This document shows positions 24,001 to 36,276 of a stretch of DNA of 64,000 bases, in pieces; the stretch's first letter is position 1; every line of letters begins with the position of its first letter. The stretch covers positions 181,248,977-181,312,976 of the forward strand of contig NC_081411.1 in NCBI RefSeq assembly GCF_030272615.1, read 5' to 3'. The notes below the pieces were generated by a model that did not search any database, had not been told where the DNA came from, and worked only from the letters and a program-made list of their open reading frames with translations. This stretch comes from Cryptomeria japonica. Its lineage: Eukaryota > Streptophyta > Pinopsida > Cupressales > Cupressaceae. A program made the position numbers and the translations under genes.

Positions 24001-25111
24001 CAGGTTAAAGAAAGCTTTGTATGGGTTGAAGCAAGCTCCAAGAGCTTGGTATGCAAGATTAGATAAGTATCTTTTGGAGATTGGTTTTTCTAAAGGTAAT
24101 GCAGATAGTAAATTATACTATAAAGTAACTAATAATGACATCTTGGTTATAGAAGTTTTTGTTGATGATATAATCTTTGGAGGAGAAGATGGATTATGTA
24201 AAGATTTTTCTATCAAAATACAACAAGAATTTGAAATGTCTATGATAGGAGAAGTAAAATTCTTTTTAGGATTGTAGATTTCTTAGACTGACAGTGGTAT
24301 ATTTTTGAGTCAATCAAAATACTTAAAAGAGCTACTAAATAAATTTGGGATGGAAAACTCTAAACCGGTAAGTACACCTATGACTACAAATGATAAATTA
24401 TCAATAAGAGATGAATCAACACCTATTAATCCAACCAGGTACAAATCTATGATAGGAGGTTTACTGTATTTAACACAAACAAGACTAGATATTATGAATG
24501 TAGTATGTATTGTTTCAAGATTTCAAAGTAATCCCAAGGAAAATCATGAATTAACAGTAAAAAAGATTTTCCGGTACTTACAAGGCACTAGAAATCTTGG
24601 ATTATGGTATCCTAGAGATGACAACTTTGAATTATGTGCATATACAAATGCAAATTGGGTAGGAGATGTAGATGATAGGAAAAGCACCACCGACGGAGCA
24701 TTTTTCCTTGGAAGCAGATTAATTTCTTGGTTAAGCAAGAAACAGAGTTGCACATCTTTATCAACAGCAGAATCAGAATATGTTGCAGCAGCAACAAACT
24801 GTACACAGGTATTATGGCTTAAACAAATGTTGAAGGACATAAAGGTGAATTGCAAGGAACCTATAACTATCTATTGTGATAACACTGTAGCAATTGATAT
24901 ATCCAAGAATCCGGTACTACATTCTAAAACTAAACATGTTTCTATCAAACTGAACTTTCTGAAAGAAAATGTTGAAGCAAAACAAGTCAAACTGGTTTAT
25001 GTGAACACTAAAGAGCAGATTGTAGATATTTTCACTAAACCTCTACCTAAGGAGACTTTTGAAAATCTAAGAGAACAGCTTGGGGTCATACCCCCACCGG
25101 TAGATACTTAG
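21041..25111 (+). pseudogene. Copia-2 gag-pol polyprotein with six in-frame stops
   Basis: One frame runs from the ATG at 21041 to the stop at 25109-25111 with no frameshift. Internal stops are at 22832, 22955, 23264, 23387, 24275 and 24284. Domains in order: Gag (LDGTN, then an internal deletion of roughly 34 residues relative to Copia-1); a zinc knuckle whose first Cys is replaced by Phe (FFNCNKIGHMASRC); protease (WIIDSGCSHHMTGD); integrase (CHVNFDYM, CKECQFGK, HTDLCG, SDQGGEF-type site next to the first stop); RT ([10 protein letters not shown]) and RNase H (YCDNTVAI). The end [18 protein letters not shown] is the usual copia pol terminus. The stops at 23264 and 23387 are also present in Copia-1. 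Confidence 0.95.
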
Positions 25112-25459
25112 AGAGTTGATGTCTATCATCAACCGACAAAATTAACAGAGATATATTCTTAATCTGGCTTTGATGAGGAAGCTACTTCTCAGGGGGAGTA
25201 GTTGGTATATTGAAAATAGTTGTTATTTTGTTGTAACTTTGGCATTTGATGTCAAAGGGGGAAAGATTGGTATGGAAAAACACAGAAAGAAACACAGAAA
25301 GATACATGTTACTCCTAGGGGGAGAGATTGTTTATTTTGGTTTTTGAACTCAGTAATAATCTTTTTGGGAGATTGTTGGTTTTTGGTATTTGGCATTTCT
25401 GTTTTGGCACTTTGATGGTTTTTCCATCTTGTGTTGCCATCAATGCCAAAGGGGGAGAT
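25112..25459 (+). other. Copia-2 3' tail with spaced polypurine tracts
   Basis: Purine tracts of the GGGGGAG type occur at about 25192-25198, 25256-25264, 25318-25325 and 25448-25458; the last touches the LTR. Short phrases before them repeat (TTTGATGTCAAAGGGGG, CATCAATGCCAAAGGGGG), so the tail looks like a duplicated PPT module. Confidence 0.75.
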
Positions 25460-26527
25460 TGTTGGTATTTTGGTAAGGTTTTGTCTTTGATGTCAACACC
25501 TACTAAACACTTATCAACTCTGGCACATTGGAGATCTAGCAACATTCACTGGCAAGCAAGTGACTAATGCACAGTCACCGATATATGGTTCACCGACAGG
25601 ATACAGTGATCACTGACACTTGGAATGGCATGGAAAATACTTGGTAATATCGAAGAAATTGCTTGGACATCGTATCTTGGAAAGTTGTTTATCAGCTTAT
25701 TCATTTTTGAATATTTGCTTTTACCAGCAAATAGGTCCAAGGTTATCTACGGTTAGACCGGCAGGTTTAACTCTTCCAGATCAGCATGGCACGCTATGAA
25801 GATAATTAATTAATGTTGTAAATGCATTGAGCCGACATGTTCAATTGGTTATTGCATCGGATATTGTATTATTTGTAAAATGATTTTATTGTAATATCTT
25901 GTAGAGCCAACCTAGTATAATTAGTCTTAGGTTATGGTAAAATGTAAGATCTTAAATGTAAGATCGAATGTGGAAGGCAAAGAAGGTTGTGTGTGAAGGT
26001 ATATGCGAGATTAAGAAGAGCTATACATGAAGACATCATTTGAATGTAAAGCTAGGGTTTTGTGAAAACATATCAACATTACACCGGTACTGAATCTAGC
26101 ATATGAAGATGCTATTTTAGCAGTACATTCTTATTGGATTTAACCACCCAATTGTAGTCAGTGTGACTCCCATTTGTGTTTGAGCAGTGAGCTCTAAGAG
26201 CTTGGCCTTTTTGCATGTGCAGACCCCATTTATGTACACTTACTATCTGCAATAGTATCATTTGATTGTGGGTAAGGTTTCCCACCATGGTTTTTCCCCT
26301 TACAGGGTTTCCACACACAAATATTGGTGTTATGTGTTGTGGATGATTTTGTCTTTTGGTTTCATGCATTAATCTTTACCGGTATTGCATTTATCAGTTA
26401 ATTTGTTTCACTGGTATCACAGACTGTTTCACCGGTTTAAACAGTAATTTGGTTAAATGGTTTTTGGTTTAATATTTTAAGACAACTGATTCACCCCCCC
26501 CCTCTCAGTTGTCCCTAGGACCTAACA
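25460..26527 (+). repeat. Copia-2 3' LTR
   Basis: 1068 bp from TGTTGGTATT to CCTAACA, followed by the ATTTT duplication. Many differences from the 5' LTR fall in CCGG or CCGAC contexts, as expected from decay of methylated CpG. Confidence 0.95.
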
Positions 26528-26707
26528 ATTTTGTGCAGTATCTCAGTGCTTATGTTTAATGTTATTTTATGGATCATTATCATGGACTGACACTTTTACC
26601 TTATGTTGCATGTTTGCAAGTGTACTGGGATGCAAGGGGATGATTTTCCTTCACTCACTCCGGTGAGATAGGGAACGTCATGATTATCCTTCATCGGTGT
26701 GCGTGTC

Positions 26708-26710
<3 letters not shown>

Positions 26711-26739
<29 letters not shown>
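26711..26739. repeat. (TA)n microsatellite
   Basis: About 14 TA dinucleotides. Confidence 0.95.
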
Positions 26740-26741
<2 letters not shown>

Positions 26742-28094
26742 ATATACACGTACAGATTCTTTTGGTGCAGGACATTGCAGGTACTAGTACTGGGTAAGTA
26801 CGGGGTATTGACTCCACCTGGTTTCATAGGTCTCAGCATGCCTTTTATGTCCAATGGGAGTGGAGGAGATAGTTGTTGTACCCTAGCTTGACCCACAATT
26901 ACACTTGTGTGAGTGTTTTGAGTCGGTTGTCTTTCTCATCTGGCTGGTATGCGAGTCATAGTGCTTTGGCTTGGTCATTTGTGAGTGTCATGTGATCATT
27001 CTTTGTTTTGCGTGCTTCCATTTAGTTAAATGGATGATGCTATCTCATGTTGGAGTAATTGGTTAATTATTATGCTCTATGATTATTGATTTAATTTAAT
27101 TAATGAGTTGTTAGGTTAAATGGTTAAATGGCTTATTTCATCATGTAAAGTTGCATTAATATATATTGTGGAAGGAAATAAATAATTACATAGCCATTTA
27201 AATGCTAAATGCTTATGTTGAAAGAAAGTATTTTTGGAAATAGAAAATATTAATAAAATCTTTTCTTTTACCTTTTTCCATTTTTTACTTTTGCATTTTA
27301 TTGTTGGAAAAGAATTGTTTTTGGGAAAAAGGTAAATCTGATTGTTTTTACTTTAAAAATATATAAATCTAATTGGTTGGGAAACTTTTAACGTAGAAAG
27401 TTTAGGCTAAACATATTTTTCCATCTATTCCTAAGGATTCACGAGAATGAAAAGGGGAGAATTTTTGGAGTGAAATTCTGGAGAACTTTCTGGAGGAACT
27501 AGAAATTTGACCTAGCTTACAAGACTGGAAATTCTTCATCTCTTTACTTTCTATTGCTTCAAGGTTGGAGGATCTCTTCTTGTTTTGAAATTTGATCTTG
27601 AATATTTCAATTTCTTCCTGTGTGTTTAAAAATGCAAATCGGCTTGTGGATTCTTGTGGAATGTTTGGATTGAAAGAAAGAATGCCTGATATTGTTGATT
27701 TTGGGAAGCTCTTATCATATGTTTTCATTTAGGAAAGAAATGGTTTATTTCTCTATTTGATGTATGTTTTGTTCTTGAAAATCAATTTCTTGTTTTACCT
27801 CTTCTTTCGGAAAAGAATGAATTAGATTGGGTTTGCTGGGTGCAACCTAGTATCTAACTTGCCAAGAATTGGTTAGCTATTGCTTCCAGTGTGTTTATTT
27901 CATCATTTACCTTGCTGGTAAATATCCCTTTGAATTTTGGATTTGGCACTATGTGTTTGCCCGTGAAATAACCTAGAAATGAATTGTTTCTTGTGTTAAA
28001 CGATTTTGTGACTTACTGGTTTTTAAATGCTTAAGGAGTAAGAATTTTTATTAATTTGGACCTTACCTTACCCCGTGGCGGGCTAGTCCCACCA

Positions 28095-28360
28095 TGCAGG
28101 TCGATAGTGTCTGCTACCCATAGGTAGTAGTACTACTAGCCAGCAACACCACTACTTGTTGTTAGCAGTACTACCAATCGGTAGCAACTGCCACCAACGA
28201 TAGTAGTTCTACCGATCAGTAGTACCACTACCAATTGGTAGCAGCTGCTATTGGTTGGTAGTGGCACTACTGGTCGGTAGGCCTATTACCAGTGGTAGAG
28301 GTACTATTGGCAGGTAGTGTCTGTTGCCTTGGTAACAACACTACTACGGGTTGGCCTTGG
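28095..28360. repeat. 19-bp quasi-palindromic minisatellite
   Basis: Units of the form CTACC-N4-GGTAG start at 28114, 28171, 28209, 28228, 28248, 28267, 28285 and 28304. The gaps are 19 bp or multiples of it. Weaker units fill the missing slots (28133, 28152, 28190) and extend both ends. Confidence 0.85.
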
Positions 28361-29985
28361 CGACTGCTTGACCTTGTACCCTTACCAGTACAAACCGGTT
28401 AGTGCAATAAATTTAATTTTTATAAAATGAAATATATTTTAAAGTGGTTTTAGTGTAAAATGAAAATGGGGATTTTTTATGTGATTTTTATTATGTGGTT
28501 TAATAAATTTATCTATGGAAATCAAGGCATGAATTAGGAATTCAAATTGGTTAATTTGGATATATTCTGCAAATGAATTAAATGCTTGTTGGAAATTCAT
28601 GTTTTTATTCAGATGAGTATTTGACATGGATTTGATCCTTGATGGAATATTGATTAGGAAATTGAATGAGGTGTGAATGTCATGAAGGAGTGTTTTTATT
28701 TAATTTTCAATCAATGATGTTGCAAGTGCTTATGATGCTGATTTTCTCAAAGATTTTCTGAGTATGGACTTAGTGAAATTGGTTTTCCTTGCAAGAGTTA
28801 TATTGTGTTATTTCTAATCTGTGGTTCAGTCATCATGTGGTGGCATATTTGGTACCTTTGACCAAGTGATATATGTTGGCTTCATTGTCTTAACCATGTA
28901 ATGTCCTTTCCTTATGGTTAGCCAAGAGTCAGTATGTCCTTGTTTGACCACTTGTTTCTGAAAGTGGTGTAATGGCTATCTTCTTTGCCATAGAGTCCTC
29001 GGGGAGTGACTATGTATATTTAGTGTCCATTGAGAGACTAGCTTTCAAGCAAGGTCTATGCCCAAAATGGTAGTCATTATGACCCTGCAAAAGTCAGATA
29101 ATAAGTGATAATCTAATTAATTGATTAGGTGGGTAGTTCTCAAACATTAATAAAGATATTGTACCTCGCACATAGGTGAGTGCTTGTATTGAGGCTCATA
29201 ATGTAGTGAGAAGGCCTGGAATGGCAGACCGACCACCTTGTCTTCACAAAAGGCTAGAAGGGTCTGCATGAGACTTATTTGGAGCCAGAGGTTCGGGAGA
29301 GGTTACCAGGATAGAGAGCCGGGACCTATGAGGGCCTACCGAGGTAACCATCAAGATATGCGATGACACTCTCTCTTTAGGTTCACCTGTGTATGTGATG
29401 TCGGTTCACTTGTGTTGTGTTGTTGAGTCACTTGTGTATTTGTGTTGTTGAGTCACTTGGATTCTTGTGGAGTCTTTTTGTGCTGTCATGGTGTCGTATT
29501 GTTTTGTCCACCATGTCATGCTTTTGCTTGCTAGCGGGTCCTCAGCTATCTCCTAGCATAGTGGGGTGATTCTAGTTTGGTAATTACATGGTCGGGTGAT
29601 AGTGCCACTTCCCATCAGATGTTCTTATTTGTATCTTCATGTGAGGATTGGCTTCGTAGGTGTTTTTGTGGATCGTGGCTCATGCTTATCTCATGTTTTG
29701 GAGATTATTGTTATTTGGAGACCCTTGTGGTCATTGTATCATGATCTTTTGTAACCTTGTAATTGGTTCAGTTGTATCTTTATATGTATATTGAGAAGCC
29801 ATGTATTGGAAGAGCAATATAATCCTAAGATTGGGATGTTATTTAGACGTTTCTTTTATGATATATGTAAATTCTTACTGAAGTGGAATTATAATGTATC
29901 CTTTCAATCTTTCAATGGTGTAATCTATTATTTGCATATGGCTTCTTGTGTTCATTGAGTTAATGATGAATTATGTGGATTAGTG

Positions 29986-31103
29986 TGTTGGCTTGATGAT
30001 GATTGTAATGTATTCATCACTTGTTGTCATTGATGAAACACTCTCACACACACATATGATTACATTGACTACCAGTGTAACTTCATTGGTTTACACAGTT
30101 AACCAATATGTTTAAGGTCTATCTCTAACTGGTACTCTGTGTCAACCGGTATGTGCTTAAGAGATAACCCGTGGTTACATTAAGTTGGCATCAAAATGAA
30201 GATCAAAATGAAGATGGAGATCAAGTGGAGGATTCTAGGACAATGGTTCACGCACTTTGTCCCAACCGGTTTTGACTGCTCTAATCGGTATCTGATTTTG
30301 TGATGAGTTACTAGCACCATTTTCTTGGTGGTCATTTTTGTGATGAGTTATGTTTACTTGTCTAGATACACTACACCTAGGAAAATGTGTTATGATTTCC
30401 TATGGCTGACATAAGATTTAAATGTCTATTTAAAGACATCTTAGTGAATCATTTGAGACATATAGAGAATGATGGTATGTGAATACTAATACGCATCTAG
30501 AGTGAAATATTTTGTTGAAGAGCGATAAGTGTTAAGATGAAGAGCAGTGTTGAATGTACTTAGAAGGATCTGATCAAGCAAACATTGTGCTACTCAGAAT
30601 AGATCAATCCACTCTTGTTGTTTTCTAATTATTACAACATAATCAAATCCCCTAACTGGGTAAGCTCTAACAAGCTTCATTGTACAAATCTTCTAACAAG
30701 GTGATCCATTAGATTGGATTATAAAATCCTCCAGCAAGGTTACTCTTAACCGGGTAGTACTCTTAACGGGGTATAATATTCTAATCAAGCTTGGGATCTC
30801 TAACAAGATTCGCTCCTAGCAGAGCACTTTGTAAGACCTTCACCAATCAGTTATCTATTATTGCAGATAGTTAACTTGTTAGTTCCATCTCACCATGGTT
30901 TTTACCTATTTGGGTTTTCCACGTATAAACACTTGTGTTATGGTGGATGTTCTACTTTATGTGGATGTTGTTATTTTATTTTGGATAGCATGTATTTTGT
31001 TTGAATGCTTGGTTAAGTTCATCTATCGGTTAGTGTTTGAAGTTGTGTTTGTTTTAGTGTCACTAATTCACCCCCTCCCTCTCAGTGCTTTTCAAGTCCA
31101 TCA
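29986..31103 (+). repeat. Element A 5' LTR
   Basis: 1118 bp from TGTTGGCTTGATG to TCCATCA. It closely matches 36277-37380. Confidence 0.95.
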
Positions 31104-31105
31104 AT

Positions 31106-31118
31106 TGGTATCAGAGCC
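31106..31118 (+). other. Element A primer binding site
   Basis: TGGTATCAGAGCC, a full match to the initiator-Met-tRNA site, two bases after the LTR. Confidence 0.93.
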
Positions 31119-31165
31119 TAACTTCTTTGAATCCTAACTGCTTAGAAGGGAATCTTGAAACTACC

Positions 31166-32446
31166 ATGGGGGACAGAAGATACTTTGAGATTGTTAGAGA
31201 GCTAGAAGCTAGCAGAAATAAAATTGAATCCCTTAGGGGCAAAGTAAAAGTTTCTCAAGTCAAAAGAAGAGAGCTATCTGAAAAATGGCTAGAAATATCT
31301 GATAATAGTTCTTCAGTTGAAGCCAATATTGAATCTTTAGCTAATGAAGTTGAAAAGGTGAACGGTGATAAACTAAATCTAAGAAGAGAACTAGAAGGTC
31401 TTACTATCTGCATGAGTCAGGAACTCGAAGCTAGAAGAACTGCTGAAGATCTTATCAAGGTAAGAAATCAAGAGATCATAAAGATCAAATGGGAAAGAGA
31501 CACTATACATGAGGACTTGATTGCTGAAATAGAAGAAAAGGAGAACCTAAGCCTAGACCTTTTGTTGGCATCATCTCTAAAACATAACCTGTCTAAGCAT
31601 AATGAAGATCTTGTCAAAAAGCTTACTGAAGCCAATGAGAAATTGGAAAAGTTTGTCAAAAGTTCTACCATGCTGGAAGAACAGATTCAATCACAAAGAA
31701 CGATGGGTGATATCTCTAGACTTGGTTTTCATATAACTGAAAAAGGAGAATCCTCTGGTACAAAGAACAAAATTGCTCCAAAAGTCAACAAGACTACCGA
31801 TAAGAAGGTTTTTAAACCTATTTGCTTTGTTTGTCACAAGCTTGGTCATACTGCAAATATTTGTAGAAACAAACCTAACAGGAATGTGAATTACAATACC
31901 AATGATAGGTATGTGTCTAGAAAGTTTGAAGGTCATTGCTACACATGTGGAATCTATGGGCATAGACATATTGAGTGCAGATATGGATCAAATAATCTTG
32001 TACCACACATGCATTCTAGACCAAATGGTGACCGGATAAGAAATTTTGATAACCGGGTAAACTAGAACTAGCAAAGATCCTATGGCAACCGGTTTAGTCC
32101 ATTCGAAATGGAAAAGGCAACACCTGTTGTTTGCACCTTTTGTAATAACATTGGTCATGTGGCTATGAACTGCAGAAGAAGAATAGGAAGAGGAAATGCA
32201 GGACCCTGGAGATCATCTGGTATGGTCTGTTACCACTGCAATAAACCGAGACACTAAGCAAAGTTTTGCAGATCAAGAAATTATAGATCAGTCAACTCCT
32301 TTAAGGATCAGAAAGGCAAGCAGAAAGTTGATATCGAGGAAACCAGAGAGGATATGAACCGGACTTGGAAAATGAAAAGCAAAGATTTGCCTATAGAGGA
32401 AACCGTTCCTTCACCAAGTGAAGAGAACACAACACCGGTAACTTAA
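31166..32446 (+). pseudogene. Element A Gag-like coiled-coil, four-zinc-knuckle protein
   Basis: One frame of 427 codons from ATG 31166 to TAA 32444. Residues 1-180 are a charged, heptad-like coiled coil (YFEIVRELEASRNKIESL onward). Four CX2CX4HX4C knuckles follow: CFVCHKLGHTANIC, CYTCGIYGHRHIEC, CTFCNNIGHVAMNC and CYHCNKPRHxAKFC, the last interrupted by a stop at x. Two more stops lie at about 32063 and 32069. Knuckles normally bind RNA for packaging. It does not resemble the Gag of Copia-1 to Copia-4, which has a single knuckle and another N-terminus. A long Gag with several knuckles recalls SIRE/Maximus-type elements, but that link is an inference. Element B encodes a relative. Confidence 0.85.
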
Positions 32447-32897
32447 GCATGTCTAACATGGCTAAGGGGAGTGTAATGGTAAAAAATCTCTGGACCCCTT
32501 GTAAAATGAGCGAGAAAGAATTTTTGAATTTTAAATTTTCATGACTTTTTGTTGACGTGTTATCAACCAGTATTTCACTTAAGCGATAAATAAAAATTAG
32601 GGTTTGTAACCTAATGTATGAGCATTTATTACAGTCGGTAAAGTGAATAAAAAAAAGTTTTACTCTATCATTTTTACCCTAACTCTTTCAAAAAATAAAT
32701 TTGAAGCGATTGTAGAGCAGAACAATATCGTCTTGGTGTAAATTGATGAATTGCTTTGTAATTAGAGAAATCAAGCTGAATTGAAAGTTGCAGAGATGCG
32801 AACGGGTGTGCATTTGAACATCTCAACCGAGAAATAGAGCGACGTGCAAGATACAAGGTATTTCTTTGTATACCGCTTTGAAACTTGTTTATCTAGA

Positions 32898-35889
32898 ATG
32901 GCATCTACTTCTAAGTCTGTTGAGAGGTTGATGATCACTTCTGAGCCTGAAGAAGTGCTAAAGGCAGAAGAAATTATATCTTATAATGTATTATCACAAG
33001 TCCTGAGTGGTGTTGTAATCAAAGGTGATTTGTCCAGCTATATAGATTGCAAAATAGAATATTTCAGAACTCTACACATCTATACTTAGCTGAAATCACT
33101 TTGTGATAAGAATGGAAAGATTGAAGCAAAATATGCTAGGGTTTTTGAAAAAGGGTTTCATAATATTGCATATTTTCTTGAAGATTTTGAGGATGAACAC
33201 ATAAGAATCATCTTGAGCCGAGTCCACAGAGAGAATATGTATTTGGAAAGGACCCATACAATAACCAAGGAAGCTATTAGAGTTGTAACGGGTTATTTCT
33301 CAACTGGTGAAATCCCTGTGTTAAAAGAATTTCAAAAGATACTATTTTAAAATTAACCGGTTCTACATCTAATAAGCGTGATTTCTCTATCAACACTATT
33401 AGAGACCCTATGGTGAAACTTGCACCAATGGTGATAGGCTACCAGGTATTCTATTCTAGTAGACTTAACAATGTTCCATCTATAGCACATAGAAAGATTG
33501 TTGATAATGCAAATTATGTTATTCATGAAGCTATCAGAGACCAGTTATTTCAAAACCTGAAATATATTAAGAAAGACAACACACAGAAGTTTAAATATGA
33601 TCAGCTATTAGCCAGGTTATTTTTCTATTTTCAGAACTTCCTACTAGGTATTGGTGATATTGAATGGTCCAAGGAACAACCGGTCAATGCATAGATCAAG
33701 AACAACATTGAGGCTATTAAGAATACTTTTTCAGCTGCTGTGAACAAGTATTTTAATGAATTTCAAAAAAACATGAGCATGAGAATGAGGTTACCTGAAG
33801 ATGTGGTAAAACACTTTGAAAAAGACATAATCTTCAATTTTACCATCGACTTTTGCCTAGAGAGGAAGAGATGGAAGATATGAGCTATGAGGTTAATCAT
33901 GATTTGTTGGTTGGCTATGTTAATACCCTATTAGCATCGTCTAAGGATAAAAAGAAGGCCAAATTGGACATTGTGGCAGTCCAAGTTGCACCAACTGAAA
34001 CTGGTACCATACCTACAGCCAAGGAGAATGGAAAGCAAAAGAAGTCTGATGATAAATCTCCTAAGAAAAAGACCACAAGGGTTACTAGGAGTGTCCTAAC
34101 CAAGAAGGAACCATCACCCAAAAAGAAAGAGAATGCACCAAAGAAAAGAAATCGGAAACTGATTTTGTAACCAGAGTCTGAGGGTACTGATTCTAAAGAA
34201 GAACCAAAGAAGGAAAAACAAACCAATAGAACATCTAAGAAGATAAAGGTAGTGCCAAAGGCAACTACACCTATAGATATTGCTAGCTACAAACCTGACA
34301 TAATCTTTGAGAGGACAATGAAGACATTAGGTAGAAACAGGTTTGATAATGTCAAAGAATATTTTGAATCTTTTACTGAAGATGAGTAGAAGCAAGTAAT
34401 CCAATAGGTAATTACTTAATTGGGTCATTATAATATATTTCCAAATGATTTGGAGAAAGATATTTCAATCTCTCTTTATAATATTCTGTTAGAGAAATGG
34501 GAGGAAGCAATTCAATTGGAAAAGAAGATTTTTGATGAAATATTTGTACAATATTTTCCCAATCTATCATCTGATGGAGTGAGTGCTTTAATTGAGGAAT
34601 ACAAAGCATATTTTGATTTTAAAATGAGGAGATTGAAGCTCCTTAATGGAAAAAGGTTAGTTATTGAGTCAAAGACTCACCAACTAGCCTGTGTAATCAA
34701 ACAAAGGGAAGACAAAATCCACTTTGCTTATAAGGATGAAACTATAGATAATGCTCCTCGACCGGGAATGGATGAAGAGGAAATTGTTCAAGCGGACATA
34801 GTCTATCCACTCAAGAAGAAGGATGATTCCATTATTCTTGTTGATGAAGTTGTTCAGGACATAGTAGACCTATCTAGAGACATTACTACACCAGATATGG
34901 ATCCTCCTACAACCACTGAAGTATAGGTTATGTTAGTAGAACAATCGGGCATTCAATTGATAATGGGCACTGAACTGACAAAATAACAACTGGAGAAACC
35001 CCAATCTCCATCGGTCATTGAAACTACTCAAAAGGAGTCTACTAAGGAAGCTCTCACTTAGCTAACTGAAGATACAACATGGAAGAACACAGAAAGAGAA
35101 ATCATTAAGAGTGTACCACTTGAATCGGCGAAGCAGAAACTACTTGATGATGATGATGAAGATTCTTTAAGTATCTCAGGACCCATTGACATGAACACCT
35201 TGAGTGCATAAGAAATGATGAAGATTGCTAATGTTATGCAATCTTGAGCACACAAGAAGAGACTAAAAGAGAAAAGGATTGAAGTAGAGACAATCTAGAA
35301 TGCAGTAGAAATTTTGTCTGGTTTACTACCGGAAATAGCTGTTGCACATCTTCCCACTCCCATCAGCAAAATTGGTCAGTTAGTTGCAGAGGCATCTGAT
35401 CAAATCAAATCACTTGAAGATGCTGCTCAAATATCTACTAAGAAGAGCCACAAGAAGATATATGGAGATAAACTAGCTAAGCACATTGAAAGTGGCAAAA
35501 TGTCTTTATCTCATAATGGAAGTATGTTGAAGAAAGCTATTGAATCTAGAGGAAAGTATCTTGCCTCTACCTCCAATGTTACTTTCTTTTATTCTGACAT
35601 TTCTAAGAGTCAAGTTGAAACCGAGCAAGAAGTAGAAAGGTTATGCAAGGCATATGTCCCACTCTAGGACTCCATTCATGCCTTTAACCAATCTATAGAT
35701 GATTTGCATGACAGACTGAACAGAAATGATAATGAGAAGGCTAAGAGATTTCAATCTCTAAGAGAGCTCAAGAGTCAGCTCACCTCATAGGTTGACATTG
35801 TTCAGAGAGCCTACTCCAATGCAGAAGCTATTCTTGCTACTCCTACAACCTGCATGTTAGACTCAATGGATGAATTCTATTTCAGTTGA
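32898..35889 (+). pseudogene. Element A second ORF, unknown protein of about 1,000 residues
   Basis: The putative start is ATG 32898 (MASTSKSVERLM). Coding character continues to about 35889 through frameshifts near 33345-33355 and 33845 and some ten stops; from 33853 on, all pieces share one frame. Visible parts: an alpha-helical N-terminal domain (EYFRTLHIYT; WSKEQPVNA near 33680), a Lys/Ser-rich basic linker (33940-34250, KKSDDKSPKKKTTR), a second helical domain (34420-34700), an acidic segment (DDDDED near 35150) and a helical C-terminus. I see no enzyme motif. The layout faintly recalls plant proteins annotated only as putative transposon proteins. It lies where pol would be expected. 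Confidence 0.7.
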
Positions 35890-36276
35890 TGTCTACCTCT
35901 AAGTACACTGCTAACATACTGGAATCATGGGAGAATGCTTTATCCCAGATGAAGTAGAATTTCAATGATATTTTTATGCGATTAGCCAATGCATGAACTT
36001 TTTAAAAATTTGTATTATATGTTGAACACTTTGATACATATTTTCTATCTATCTATATATATTTTACTTTATCATTTTGGCATTGTTGTCAAAGGGGGAG
36101 TAATATATATGTGTGTTTTTTTTGAAAATTTTGTATTTATGCATATATTAAGAGGGAGTATTGCATTAAAAAAGGAGAATATGAGTACATATGTATATAT
36201 GTTGTGTATGCACACTTAGTGGTATTGTATTACTCAAAATTTTCTTAGTGCTGCCATCAATGCCAAAGGGGGAGAT
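35890..36276 (+). other. Element A 3' tail with purine tracts
   Basis: CAAAGGGGGAG at about 36090, AGAGGGAG at about 36150 and CAAAGGGGGAGATTG at about 36265, the last abutting the LTR. This is the same module spacing as in Copia-1 to Copia-3. Confidence 0.7.

Larger units (their letters stand above)
19950..26527 (+). mobile_element. Copia-2, structurally complete Ty1/copia element
   Basis: 6578 bp with both LTRs, PBS, gag-pol and polypurine tracts, flanked by a perfect 5-bp target duplication ATTTT (19945-19949 and 26528-26532). It is inserted in the 3' LTR of Gypsy-2. It is a close relative of Copia-1. Gag-pol is in one frame but carries six stops and a Gag deletion, so the copy is not autonomous. 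Confidence 0.96.
26533..29985 (+). repeat. Probable remainder of Gypsy-2 3' LTR, noncoding
   Basis: This is the continuation of the sequence interrupted at 19949. No frame carries a domain. It holds a (TA)n run at 26711-26739 and a 19-bp minisatellite at 28095-28360. The right end of the LTR was not found. Assigning all of it to one LTR is an inference from continuity. Confidence 0.4.

Noticed and set aside
27402-27728. 108-residue minus-strand frame
   Set aside because: No motif, lies in probable LTR sequence and shows no codon-like bias.
28095-28360. CRISPR array
   Set aside because: Units are contiguous, divergent and palindromic, without unique spacers, in plant nuclear DNA.
32898-35889. 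Envelope-like gene of element A
   Set aside because: No signal peptide, transmembrane segment or cysteine pattern; it follows Gag where pol should be.
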